From Cellulomonas composti (lineage in GTDB: Bacteria > Actinomycetota > Actinomycetes > Actinomycetales > Cellulomonadaceae), in the NCBI RefSeq assembly GCF_007990245.1, contig NZ_BJWG01000012.1:1-64000 (forward strand): a DNA stretch of 64,000 nucleotides, read 5' to 3'. This document shows positions 45,014 to 53,276 of this stretch, in pieces. Numbering within the stretch: the first letter of the stretch is position 1; every line of letters starts with the position of its first letter. The notes beneath the pieces are model-generated. The model worked only from the letters and a program-made list of their open reading frames with translations. It ran no database searches and was not told the origin of the DNA. The position numbers and the translations under genes are program-made.

Positions 45014-45523
45014 TCAGCCGTCCTCGTCGACGACGACCATCATCGACGCAGTCGCCCACGACTCCGAGCGCAACGTGACGACCGGTCGGGCCGTCGCGTC
45101 GACCGAGACCGCGCCGGACTCGTTGGTGACCGCGGTCGTGGACCACAGCCAGTCGGCCGCGACGGCCGGCGCGAGCGACCCCGTGAACCGGACGTAGTCG
45201 GTCCACACGTAGCCGGTCAGGGTGTAGCTCACGGTCACGTGGCTCCGCCGGTGTGGCCGGACGGCCCCGTCGCCCCAGTCCTGCCCCGTCACGCCCGTCA
45301 CGGTGCACGTCGCGCCCGGCTTCTCGACCCCGGCGGCGGTGAGCACGACGCACGACGAGGTCGGGCCCGACGACCAGCTCCCGCTGCTCGCACCGCTCAC
45401 CGCGTACGCCGAGTTCGTCCACGCCGCGCTCGTCTCGTCCGCACGCAGTGCCGCGGGCGCGACGACGAGCACCGCCGCCGCAAGCGCGACGATCGCGGTG
45501 AGCAGCCGACGGGATCGGGTCAC
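45014..45523 (-). CDS. Small secreted protein with SipW-type signal
   Basis: A 169-residue exported protein. After the basic start and hydrophobic helix (about 9-26) comes ETSAAWTNSAYAVSGASSG, closely like the post-signal motif of its neighbours. The mature part has two cysteines and a beta-rich composition. It is the last gene of the SipW operon; GTG 45521-45523 overlaps the preceding stop. It is probably another substrate of the SipW-type peptidase, perhaps a minor fibre subunit or adaptor, though that role is speculative. Confidence 0.78.
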   Translation of the reverse strand: MTRSRRLLTAIVALAAAVLVVAPAALRADETSAAWTNSAYAVSGASSGSWSSGPTSSCVVLTAAGVEKPGATCTVTGVTGQDWGDGAVRPHRRSHVTVSYTLTGYVWTDYVRFTGSLAPAVAADWLWSTTAVTNESGAVSVDATARPVVTLRSESWATASMMVVVDEDG

Positions 45524-46095
45524 GGCACCGTGCTCCCGACGGCTGCGACCTGCAACGCGGCGGAGCTGGTCTGGTTCGCGTGGCTCACGTCCCAGTTGGC
45601 CGGTGTGGTGACGGTGACCGTGAGGTTCTGGCTCGCACCCGCGGCGAGCGTGATCGGGCCGGCCGGCGAGACGCCGAGCGTCGCGTTGGGGGCGGTGCCC
45701 GTGAGGGGCTGGGCGAGCGCGGTGATGGTGCTGGTCACCGACAGCGGCACGTTGCCGTCGTTCTGGATCCGCACGGTCGTCGTGTACGTGTTGCCCGGCA
45801 CCATCAGCGCGAATGCGCTGCTGGACAGGATCGCGTGCGCGGTGCCGGAGGTGTCGGCCGCCGCGCAGGTCCACGTCGGCGTGGTCGCGGCCGGGTTGGC
45901 GCTCGAGCACGCCTTGAGATCGACGCTCCCCGAGCTCGCCGTGCTCGTGAAGAACGCCGAGTTGGTCCAGGCCGCCGACGTCGCGGCCGCGCCGATGCCC
46001 AGCAGCGCGCCGGAGGCGAGCACGAGCTTGAGGACGGTGCCGCGTCGACGCGCGGGTCGCGCGCGCAGGTCGCGGCGTGAGTCGGGGGTCGTCAT
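45520..46095 (-). CDS. TasA/camelysin-like secreted protein (SipW substrate)
   Basis: A 191-residue protein. A long basic N-terminal tail, then a hydrophobic helix (LKLVLASGALLGIGAAA, about 22-38), then TSAAWTNSAFFTSTASSGSV, the SipW-cognate signal pattern. The mature domain is Ser/Thr/Ala-rich with motifs of the camelysin/TasA type (MVPGNTYTTTVRIQNDGNVP). In Bacillus such proteins form matrix fibres after SipW cleavage. ATG 46093-46095 follows GGAGG. Confidence 0.83.
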   Translation of the reverse strand: MTTPDSRRDLRARPARRRGTVLKLVLASGALLGIGAAATSAAWTNSAFFTSTASSGSVDLKACSSANPAATTPTWTCAAADTSGTAHAILSSSAFALMVPGNTYTTTVRIQNDGNVPLSVTSTITALAQPLTGTAPNATLGVSPAGPITLAAGASQNLTVTVTTPANWDVSHANQTSSAALQVAAVGSTVP

Positions 46096-46160
46096 CGGAG
46101 ATCCTCCGGTCGAGGTCGGGCAGTCGGGGTCGTGCGGGTGAGCCGGCTTCCGGCGGGCGC

Positions 46161-46715
46161 TCATGCGGGTTCCTCGTCGTGCTCGGTCCGACGACGACGG
46201 CCGACGACCAGCAGGAGCAGGCCGAGCAGCGCGAACGCGAGGGCTGCGGCCGCCAGCGGTCCCGCGCCCAGACCCGTGCTCGCCAGCCCGTCGTCGCCGG
46301 GTGCGCCGACCAGCGTGTACCGGCCCTCGATGGACTGCGTCTGGCCCGGGTCGAGCTCGTGGACGGTGACGCCGACCCGCAGGTCGTACGACCCTGCCGG
46401 CAGCGGCGTCCCGACCTTCAAGGTGCCGAGGTCGAGGCACGCACCCGCGCCCGGGCAGAGCTCGGTGGTCCAGGTGGCCTCGCCCGGGCCCGACTCCTCG
46501 AGCCGGGCCTCGGAGACCACGGCCCGCTCCGGGACGGTGACCTGCCAGGTGTGGCTCGCCGACTCGCCGGGCATCATGTCCCGGAACGTCACCTCGAGCG
46601 GGATCGAGAGCGGGAGCGCCTGGGCGCGGGTCGCCCCGACCACCGACGCGAGGCCGAGCAGGGCCGCGAACGCGAGGGCGAGCGCCGCGAACCTGCCGCC
46701 ACGCGTGCGCGTCAC
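46161..46715 (-). CDS. Sortase-anchored surface protein (LASTG motif)
   Basis: A 184-residue protein with a signal peptide (about 1-32), an extracellular domain of about 110 residues with two cysteines (CPGAGAC), and a C-terminal LASTG motif near 142 followed by a transmembrane helix and RRRRTEHDEEPA. LASTG fits the LAxTG signal of class E sortases. GTG 46713-46715 overlaps the SipW-type peptidase stop. It may anchor the secreted TasA-like proteins to the wall, but this is only inferred from its place in the operon. Confidence 0.8.
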   Translation of the reverse strand: MTRTRGGRFAALALAFAALLGLASVVGATRAQALPLSIPLEVTFRDMMPGESASHTWQVTVPERAVVSEARLEESGPGEATWTTELCPGAGACLDLGTLKVGTPLPAGSYDLRVGVTVHELDPGQTQSIEGRYTLVGAPGDDGLASTGLGAGPLAAAALAFALLGLLLLVVGRRRRTEHDEEPA

Positions 46716-47281
46716 GGAGCCGCACCCGCCTCGACGGGCGCCGCCTCGAGCGCGTGCCTGCCCTGCCGCCGTGACTCGCGCCGTGCCGTGCGCGGCGGGG
46801 CCGGCGGCAGGAGCGAGAGAGCCAGCAGGCACAGGAGCGTGAAGCCGAGCGGGACGGCCACGGACGGACGGGTGAGCCAGACGACCGCGTAGCCGCCGCC
46901 CGAGACCTGCAGCGCGGGCTGCCAGACGTGGTCGCCGACGATGTACTCGCCGCCGTCCTCGCTGTCGTTCGCGTCGCCCTTCATGCGGATCGCCCAGCGG
47001 CCGTCACCGGCCGGCTCGATCCCCACGACGCGGTGCGAGACGAGGTTGCCCGTCATGTCGCTGTAGATCGACGAGACCTCGCCGACCTCGACGTCCGCCG
47101 TGTCCGCGCGGACGTCGATCAGCAGGTCGCCCGTCATGATCCCCGGCTCCATCGAGCCCGAGATGACGACCAGCGGCTTGATGTAGCCGAGCTGGGTGGC
47201 ACCCCATGCGAGCACGCTCAGCACACCGACCGCGGCGACGAGCCACAGGACGGTGTTGCCGACGAACTTCAGTACTCGCAC
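46712..47281 (-). CDS. sipW: SipW-type signal peptidase I
   Basis: A 189-residue membrane protease. The N-terminal helix (about 7-30) is followed by the catalytic Ser in ISGSMEPGIMTGDLL and the His in VSHRVVGIEP that replaces the lysine of ordinary signal peptidase I, so this is the ER/SipW type. DANDSEDGGEYIVGDHVW is the family box E region. A second helix lies near 142-160. SipW enzymes process dedicated TasA-like substrates, and three such genes lie in this operon. GTG 47279-47281 is the start. Confidence 0.93.
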   Translation of the reverse strand: MRVLKFVGNTVLWLVAAVGVLSVLAWGATQLGYIKPLVVISGSMEPGIMTGDLLIDVRADTADVEVGEVSSIYSDMTGNLVSHRVVGIEPAGDGRWAIRMKGDANDSEDGGEYIVGDHVWQPALQVSGGGYAVVWLTRPSVAVPLGFTLLCLLALSLLPPAPPRTARRESRRQGRHALEAAPVEAGAAP

Positions 47282-47316
47282 GGGGTGTCTGTCACCTCAG
47301 GAGGGAGTGCGGCTGG

Positions 47317-47865
47317 TCAGGGGTTCGAGAGGGTCGTGCCGGTGAACTGCAGCGTGACCGTCCCGGTGCCGCCGATGTTCACCTCGTCCCAGTCGACGGG
47401 GGTGACGACGGTGACCTCGACGACCGTCGAGTCGTCGCCGGCGGCGATCACGCCGGGGTCGTCGGCGGAGACCGTGACGTCCTGGACGTCGGCGAGGATC
47501 CCCCCGCCGACGACGGTCGCGGCGACGACGTCGAGCGGGACGTCCGAGTCGTTCCAGAGCTGGACCTCGAACGTGTACGTGCTGTCCGGGACCATGTTCA
47601 CCAGCTCGGTGGGCGAGAAGGTGATGCCGGGAGCGGTGTCAGCGAGCTCCCACGTGGTGCCGCCATCGACGCTGCCCTGGAGCTCGATGCCGTCGGCGGC
47701 GGTCGCGTCGGCCGTGAACCACGCGTCGTCGGACCAGTTGGCGGAGGTGGCGGCGGCGGCGATGCCCAGCAGGGCAGCGCCGGCGAGGGAGAACTTGACG
47801 ATCGCGCCGCGCTTACGCTTGCGCTCGTCCTTGCGGTCGGTCTCGACCGTGACGTTGGTGGTCAT
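47317..47865 (-). CDS. TasA/camelysin-like secreted protein (SipW substrate), first gene of operon
   Basis: A 182-residue protein with a long charged N-tail (DRKDERKRKRGAIVK), a hydrophobic helix (about 22-40) and the SipW-cognate motif TSANWSDDAWFTADATAAD. The mature domain has NMVPDSTYTFEVQLWNDSDVP, matching the camelysin-type element of its paralogue downstream. ATG 47863-47865 is preceded by AAGGAG. The peptidase gene starts 35 bp after its stop. A structured leader precedes it. It is probably the major secreted product. Confidence 0.85.
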   Translation of the reverse strand: MTTNVTVETDRKDERKRKRGAIVKFSLAGAALLGIAAAATSANWSDDAWFTADATAADGIELQGSVDGGTTWELADTAPGITFSPTELVNMVPDSTYTFEVQLWNDSDVPLDVVAATVVGGGILADVQDVTVSADDPGVIAAGDDSTVVEVTVVTPVDWDEVNIGGTGTVTLQFTGTTLSNP

Positions 47866-47892
47866 GGTGGGCTCCTTGTGTCGGGGTCGCGT

Positions 47893-47933
47893 CCGCCGGT
47901 CGACCGGCGGCACCGGGCCCGAAGAAGCGGGCC
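47893..47933 (-). promoter_or_regulatory. Structured 5' leader of the SipW operon
   Basis: Two inverted repeats lie just upstream of the first gene: a perfect 18-bp palindrome CCGCCGGTCGACCGGCGG (47893-47910) and a hairpin GGCCCG-AAGAAG-CGGGCC (47916-47933). The ribosome-binding site follows about 20 bp on. Farther upstream, 47936-48110 is unusually AT-rich for this genome, with a run of seven T at about 48013; it probably contains the promoter. No gene is seen in 47866-48111. Confidence 0.55.
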
Positions 47934-48111
47934 GCGGTTCGAACATAAGCAATTTCCCTGTGCATAGGCTGGGCCCCTTGGGTGCAGGCCCCCCCTCGAT
48001 CCGAATCGCCCGTTTTTTTCACCCCGTCCAGGAACGCGCATTTCGGAGATTCGCCAAGAAATGGACCCACTGCCTCCCACCTGCGACGACACAGCAAACG
48101 GGTGACGCGAG

Positions 48112-49293
48112 TCACAATTCGTCGTCGACCGCCGGATCCACGGGCCGCAGCAGCGGGATCCGCGCCTGAAGTCGCGCACCGACCCCGTCGCCGGGCCCGA
48201 GCGTGAGGGTCCCCCCGACGAGCTCGACCCGGTCGCGCAGCCGCGCCGTCCCGGAGAGCGCTCCGGCGGTGGCCGCGTCGTACAGCGGGCCGTCGTTCTC
48301 GACGAGCACGACGAGAATCTCGCCGTCGAGCCGCAGCGCCACGGTGACGGTCGACGCCGGACCGTTCTTGAGCCCGTTGGTGACGCCCTCCTCGACGACC
48401 CGTACCGCGAGCAGTCGCGTCGCGACGTCGATCGTGCCGCGCTCCGGGTCGTCACGTTCGCGGACCGCGGGGTCGACGTCGAACCGCGTCGCGATCGACG
48501 CCGGCACGCGGCCCAGCAGCGCGCGCACGGCGGGCACGACGCCGTGCTCGAGCCGGTCAGGGTAGAGCAGTCGGCTCATGTGCCGGACGTCGATCTCGCG
48601 GACCTCGTCGAGCTCGGCGCGGATCTCGCGCAGCGAGTCGAGCCCGGCGCCCTCCCACCCGGACCTCTCGCCGCGCGCGATCAGGTCGGTGATCCTCGCC
48701 TCCAGCAGCACGATCCGGCTCTGCAGCGTGCCGTGCAGGCCCTCGGCGACCTCGCGCCGGACGCGGATCTCCTCGGCCTCGATCGCCCGTGCCGCGATCT
48801 CGACGTGCACCGCCTCTCGCTCGGCCCGGCGCAGCGCGACCCGCGTGCGGCGGCGCGAGGTCAGGGCCCACCAGCCGATCGCGGTCGAGATCACGCCGAC
48901 GACGAATCCGCTGATGAGCTCGGAGTCGCGCGAGCTCGGATCCGACGCGGCGTAGATCCCCAGCGCGACCTGCGCGAGATAGCGCGCCACGGTGCACGCG
49001 AGCGCTGCCGCGACGATCCCGCCGACGACGGCGACCGCGCGCCGCGCCAGGTGCACGCGCAGCACGGCCAGGGCCAGCACGAGCAGCAGCACGCCCGCGA
49101 AGTTGGCCGCGATCCGACGCCACAGGTCCACCGTGTCCCACTCCGGCACGAACCGCGCGTAGATGTAGGCGGCCTGCGTCGAGGCGCCGAGCGCATACCC
49201 GAGCGCAACGATCGCCGTGGCCCGGGTCAGCACGCGCCGATCTCTCGCTGCGTCGCCCGGCCGCAGCTCGCGGTCGTTCGCGGCCTCGGTCAC
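48112..49293 (-). CDS. NarL-type sensor histidine kinase
   Basis: A 393-residue kinase with about four transmembrane helices in the first 150 residues and no obvious external sensor. The HisKA_3-like phosphorylation region is RREVAEGLHGTLQSRIVLLE (His in GLHGTL). The C-terminal ATPase domain has VVEEGVTNGLKNG as N-box and an atypical G region (LVENDGPLYD, GDGVGARLQARIP). GTG 49291-49293 follows GGAGGGAC. The divergent LuxR-type regulator is its probable partner. It lies directly upstream of the SipW operon, suggesting control of it, unproven. Confidence 0.87.
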   Translation of the reverse strand: MTEAANDRELRPGDAARDRRVLTRATAIVALGYALGASTQAAYIYARFVPEWDTVDLWRRIAANFAGVLLLVLALAVLRVHLARRAVAVVGGIVAAALACTVARYLAQVALGIYAASDPSSRDSELISGFVVGVISTAIGWWALTSRRRTRVALRRAEREAVHVEIAARAIEAEEIRVRREVAEGLHGTLQSRIVLLEARITDLIARGERSGWEGAGLDSLREIRAELDEVREIDVRHMSRLLYPDRLEHGVVPAVRALLGRVPASIATRFDVDPAVRERDDPERGTIDVATRLLAVRVVEEGVTNGLKNGPASTVTVALRLDGEILVVLVENDGPLYDAATAGALSGTARLRDRVELVGGTLTLGPGDGVGARLQARIPLLRPVDPAVDDEL

Positions 49294-49439
49294 GTCCCTC
49301 CTCCGGCGCAGTTCACAGCGTCAGTCCCGACGAGCATGCTGCCGACGGGCGGGCGCCCGACGGCACGCCCACGGCGGCGTGCCTGCACGACACGCGCCAC
49401 GTCGGTACGCGCCATCCGCCGCGCCCGACGATACTGGCC

Positions 49440-50114
49440 ATGATGAGCACCCCACTGCCCGACCCTCTGCGCGTGGCGGTCGTCGAGGACCAGCCGCTCT
49501 TTCGGTCGATGCTCGAGCGCATGCTCGACGAGAGCACCGGCCTGGTCGTCGTCGCGTCGGTCGGCACCGTCACCGAGGCCGCCCGGGCACTGCAGCCGGG
49601 CGTCGCGGACGTCGCTCTGCTCGACATCGACCTGCCGGACGGCAACGGCATCGCCCTCGGCGTGAGCCTGCGCCGACGACAGCCGGATCTCGGCATCCTG
49701 CTGCTCTCGGCGCACGACGCGATGGACCTCCTGCTCGACCTGCCGCTCGACGTCGCCGCCGGCTGGGGCTACCTGTCGAAGAACTCGTCGACGAGCGAGG
49801 AGACGCTGCTCACGGCCGTGCGCGCCGCTGCGGCGGGCGAGACCGTCCTCGACCCCGCGCTGCTCGACCGGGTGACGCCGCGGGCGGGTTCCGACGTGGC
49901 CCGCCTCACCGCCCGGCAGTACGAGGTGCTGCGCCTGCTGGCCAGCGGCCTGTCGAACGCCGGCATCGGCCAGCGGCTGGGCATCACCGAGAAGTCGGTG
50001 CAGAACCACGTGAACGCCGTCTACTCGACGCTCGGCATCGACGTCGATCCGGCACGCAACCCCCGCGTGAGCGCGGCGCTGCGCCTCCTGGAGGGGACCG
50101 GCCCGGCCACGTGA
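49440..50114 (+). CDS. NarL/LuxR-family response regulator
   Basis: A 224-residue regulator. The receiver domain (about 9-125) has VVEDQPLF and phospho-acceptor Asp62 in ALLDIDLPDGNG. The LuxR helix-turn-helix (about 150-205) is LTARQYEVLRLLASGLSN, then TEKSVQNHVNAVYSTLGID. Two adjacent ATGs (49440, 49443) are possible starts. It is divergent from the histidine kinase, 146 bp apart, and forms a two-component pair with it. Confidence 0.92.
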   Translation: MMSTPLPDPLRVAVVEDQPLFRSMLERMLDESTGLVVVASVGTVTEAARALQPGVADVALLDIDLPDGNGIALGVSLRRRQPDLGILLLSAHDAMDLLLDLPLDVAAGWGYLSKNSSTSEETLLTAVRAAAAGETVLDPALLDRVTPRAGSDVARLTARQYEVLRLLASGLSNAGIGQRLGITEKSVQNHVNAVYSTLGIDVDPARNPRVSAALRLLEGTGPAT

Positions 50115-50161
50115 CGACGACTCCGCCACGCGGTCGATGATCGGTAGGCTGACCGCCGCAC

Positions 50162-50235
50162 GCCTCCTTAGCTCAGTCGGCCAGAGCAGCTGTCTTGTAA
50201 ACAGCAGGTCGTCGGTTCGAATCCGACAGGGGGCT
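50162..50235 (+). tRNA. tRNA-Thr (anticodon TGT)
   Basis: Full cloverleaf: acceptor GCCTCCT with AGGGGGC (one G-U pair), D stem GCTC/GAGC, anticodon stem GCTGT/ACAGC with loop CTTGTAA (anticodon TGT at 50196-50198), and T arm GTCGG-TTCGAAT-CCGAC. The discriminator is T. CCA is not encoded. A terminator follows nine bases later. Confidence 0.96.
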
Positions 50236-50243
50236 CCCTGGAA

Positions 50244-50288
50244 CGACGAACGCCCCGGTCCCGCAGGTGCGGTCCGGGGCGTTCGTCG
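50244..50288. terminator. Bidirectional terminator after tRNA-Thr
   Basis: Fifteen-bp perfect arms CGACGAACGCCCCGG and complement, with a 15-nt loop. It lies between tRNA-Thr and the convergent DsbA-like gene (stop at 50295). Confidence 0.87.
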
Positions 50289-50294
50289 ATCAGG

Positions 50295-51224
50295 TCAGCC
50301 CTGGGCGGCCAGGGCAGCCTCGACGGCCTCCTTGAGGGGGCCGGCGACGTAGAGCTGCGACTTGTCCTCGCCGTCGGCCGGCCAGTCCTGGCCGTCGATG
50401 AGGACCGTCGGCGTCGAGATCCCGCCGAGGTCGGTGTCTGCCTGGCTCGTCGCGGCCATGATCCACGGTGCGAAGGTGCGCCAGGTGCCGGTCTTCTCCT
50501 CGTCGGACCCGCTCGTCGTGAACGTGCCGTCCACCACGGAGAGGAACTGGTCGGCGACGTCCTGCGGGACGCCCACGCCCACGGCGAGGTCCGCGATCTC
50601 GTCGTCGGTCAGGCCCTCGCTGCCCTCGGCGGGCTGGTTCGCGTACAGCGCGGTGAGGAACGCGGTGAAGTGCTCGCCGTCCTGGTCCGCGACGACCGCG
50701 AGCGCGTTGCCGGCACGGGTCGAGTAGTGCGTGCCCTTCGAGTTGCCGTCGAGGAACGACAGCGGGCGGTAGTCGATCGTGACGCCGTCCTCCTGCACGA
50801 GCGCGTCGAGGTCGGCCGAGTTGGCCTGGTCGAACTGACCGCAGTAGGGGCACATCGGGTCGAAGTAGATGGTGACGACGACGTCGCCGTCGCCGGCCAC
50901 GCCGGTGCCGTCGTTGCTCACGGGGATGCCGCCGGAGTCGTTGGCCGTGGACGGCGCGGTGACGTCGGCCAGCGCGGGCGGCACGACGTCGTCGGCACCG
51001 CCGCCGTACGCGACCGAGCTGTTCGCGGCCTCGCGGTCGGCCTGCCCCTTCATGGTGAAGAAGACCGCAGCAACCACGCCCAGGACTGCCACGACGATGA
51101 CACTGACGGCGATGATGCGGTTGCGCCTCGCGCGCTTCTCGGCCTGCTCGCGCATGAGCTTGGCCTGGATGCGGGCGTCCTCGCGGCGCTGCGACTTGGT
51201 GGGACGCGGGTCGTTCGTGGGCAC
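50295..51224 (-). CDS. Membrane-anchored DsbA-family thiol oxidoreductase
   Basis: A 309-residue protein. A basic cytoplasmic tail is followed by one transmembrane helix (about 38-60, IIAVSVIVVAVLGVVAAVFF) and an extracytoplasmic thioredoxin-fold domain with the CPYC active site in FDPMCPYCGQF and the cis-proline region GGISTPTVLIDG. It probably forms or isomerises disulphides in exported proteins. GTG 51222-51224 follows GAGGAG. Cysteine-containing secreted proteins in this window are possible clients, without direct evidence. Confidence 0.92.
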   Translation of the reverse strand: MPTNDPRPTKSQRREDARIQAKLMREQAEKRARRNRIIAVSVIVVAVLGVVAAVFFTMKGQADREAANSSVAYGGGADDVVPPALADVTAPSTANDSGGIPVSNDGTGVAGDGDVVVTIYFDPMCPYCGQFDQANSADLDALVQEDGVTIDYRPLSFLDGNSKGTHYSTRAGNALAVVADQDGEHFTAFLTALYANQPAEGSEGLTDDEIADLAVGVGVPQDVADQFLSVVDGTFTTSGSDEEKTGTWRTFAPWIMAATSQADTDLGGISTPTVLIDGQDWPADGEDKSQLYVAGPLKEAVEAALAAQG

Positions 51225-51302
51225 GACGGCTCTCCTCGATCGGTGGTCGGCTGTGCACAGCGTACGGGTCGGACCTGGGGGTTCGGCAGGCGGCGCCTAC
51301 GA

Positions 51303-51330
51303 CCTACGGCCTACGGCCTACGGCCTACGG
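51303..51330. repeat. Four 7-bp tandem repeats over the kinase stop codon
   Basis: CCTACGG is repeated four times, preceded by a partial CCTACGA. The TAG stop of the Ser/Thr kinase gene (plus-strand CTA, 51325-51327) lies in the fourth unit. Since seven is not a multiple of three, unit gain or loss would matter only downstream of the stop. Confidence 0.8.
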
Positions 51331-53166
51331 CACGGTCGGTGTCGACACAGGCGCCCAGACGATCGGCGCGCCGTTCGCGATCACCGCGACGATCACGAAC
51401 ATCGCCGCCAGGCACACGCACACCAGCACGAGCGCACCCGTGCGGCCCGGCGCCACGATCGCGAGCACGCGACGGGCGCCCGTGCGGGTCATGCCCGACA
51501 GCGGGCCCCACCACACCACGCACACGCCCAGCAGCACGAGCGCTCCCACGACGACCGCGGCGGTCGTCCCCTGGATGGGATCGCCGCTCTCGAGCTCGCC
51601 GATCGTCCACGTCTCGTTGTCGACCAGCCACACGATCGCGCCACCGACGACGAGCATCACGCACGCGCTCACGACGAGCGAGGGCACCTGCGCGACGACG
51701 GCGCGCACGAAGTACCACGGCGACGCGACGACGGTCCGCCACACGTCGCTCGGCCGGACCCCGGACCGTTCGCGCCGGCCATGCATCGCCTCGACCGCCG
51801 TCCCGAACGTGCGCACGGCCACGATCACCACCCCGACGACGATCAGCGTCACCAGCGGCGCGAGCGCGCCGGCGACCCCGACCACACCCGCGAGCGCGAG
51901 CATGGAGCCCCACCGGCGGCGGGCCGGCGGGCGCTGGTATCCCGATCCCTCGTCCGTGAGCTCGGAGGCGTCGAGGTCCTCCTCGATCCACTCGACGCCC
52001 GTCTCGTCGTCGAGGTCGTCGAGGTCGACGTCGAGGTCGCCGTCCGGCTCGCCCAGCGGCTCGGCGACGAGAGCGGTGAGCTCGGCGTCGAGGTCGTCGG
52101 CGGGCAGCACCGCCGTCTCGTCGGGCCCGTCGGCCTCGTCGGGTTCGCCGGGAACGGGCTCGGGAAGCAGCTCGGTCTCGTCGGGTCCGTCGACGGGCAT
52201 GACCGCGGTCCGGCCGTCGTGCGCCGAGACCGCGGCGACCGTGGTCGCGGCGCCGCCCGCGGCGATCGCGACGGTCTCCGCGGGCGCGGCATCGTCGTCC
52301 ACCTCGTCGGGCGCATCGTCGGAGGCGTCGTCGGAGTCGTCGCCGTCGAGCGGGTCGCCGTCGAGCGCCGCGACCCGCAACGCGGCGACGAGGTCGGCGG
52401 GTGCGAGCCGCGTGGCAGGGTCGGGGTCGAGCGCGCGGCGCAGGGCGCCCGCGGTGAGCGGCCCGAGGCCCGCGAGATCGGGTTCGCCGGACCGGGCCCG
52501 CGCGAGCACGGCCTCGAGCGGACGCGTGCCGAACGGCGCACGGCCGGTCGCGGCGAACGCGACGAGCGCGGCCCACCCCCACATGTCGGTCGCCGCGGTC
52601 GGGTCAGCGCCGTCGAGCAGCTCGGGCGCCAGGTAGCCGGGCGTCCCGACGACGAACCCGGTGGACGTGACCGCCTCGTCGTCGGCGGCCTGCGCGATCC
52701 CGAAGTCGATGAGCACGGGGCCGTCGTCGGTGACCAGCACGTTCGAGGGCTTGAGGTCGCGGTGCACGACGCCCGCGGCGTGCACGGCCTCGAGCGCGTC
52801 GGCGAGGCCCGCGGCGAGCTCGGCCAGGTCGGCGGGGGCGAGCTCGCCGCGGTCGCGCACGTGCTCGGCGAGCGTGTCGCCGTGGACGAGCTCGGTGACG
52901 ATGAACGCCTCGGTCGAGTCGGCCTCCGCGTCGAGCACCGACGCCACGGCAGGGTGCCGCAGCCGCTGCAGCGCGACGACCTCGCGGCGCAGGCGTTCGC
53001 GTGCGGCCGCGTCGGCGCCGACCTGCGGGTGCAGCAGCTTGAGCGCGACCGCGGTACCGCCGTCGTCGACGGCGCGGTAGACGGTCCCCATGCCCCCGGA
53101 CCCGAGCGGCGCGACCACGGTGTACCCGCCGATCTGCGCGCCCGGTTCCAGACCGATGCGCTCCAT
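51325..53166 (-). CDS. Membrane Ser/Thr protein kinase without PASTA domains
   Basis: A 613-residue Hanks-type kinase. The glycine loop is LGSGGMGTVYRA, lysine VALKLL, catalytic loop HRDLKPSNVLV, DFG IDFGIAQA, and activation-segment end GTPGYLAPE (kinase domain about 10-265). A long acidic, low-complexity linker (about 275-425) follows, then four to five transmembrane helices to the C-terminus with no external sensor domain. This differs from PknB. The ligand may be membrane-derived or the kinase may be constitutive. It is transcribed divergently from otsA. Confidence 0.9.
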   Translation of the reverse strand: MERIGLEPGAQIGGYTVVAPLGSGGMGTVYRAVDDGGTAVALKLLHPQVGADAAARERLRREVVALQRLRHPAVASVLDAEADSTEAFIVTELVHGDTLAEHVRDRGELAPADLAELAAGLADALEAVHAAGVVHRDLKPSNVLVTDDGPVLIDFGIAQAADDEAVTSTGFVVGTPGYLAPELLDGADPTAATDMWGWAALVAFAATGRAPFGTRPLEAVLARARSGEPDLAGLGPLTAGALRRALDPDPATRLAPADLVAALRVAALDGDPLDGDDSDDASDDAPDEVDDDAAPAETVAIAAGGAATTVAAVSAHDGRTAVMPVDGPDETELLPEPVPGEPDEADGPDETAVLPADDLDAELTALVAEPLGEPDGDLDVDLDDLDDETGVEWIEEDLDASELTDEGSGYQRPPARRRWGSMLALAGVVGVAGALAPLVTLIVVGVVIVAVRTFGTAVEAMHGRRERSGVRPSDVWRTVVASPWYFVRAVVAQVPSLVVSACVMLVVGGAIVWLVDNETWTIGELESGDPIQGTTAAVVVGALVLLGVCVVWWGPLSGMTRTGARRVLAIVAPGRTGALVLVCVCLAAMFVIVAVIANGAPIVWAPVSTPTVP

Positions 53167-53276
53167 GCGACCCGACCGTAGCGCCCACCGCGGCCCGACG
53201 CGGCTCGTTCACGGCTCGTGGCGCGGGCCGAGAACCCACGGGCTAGGGTCGGGGGCACCCTTCCTCTGGAGTCGAC

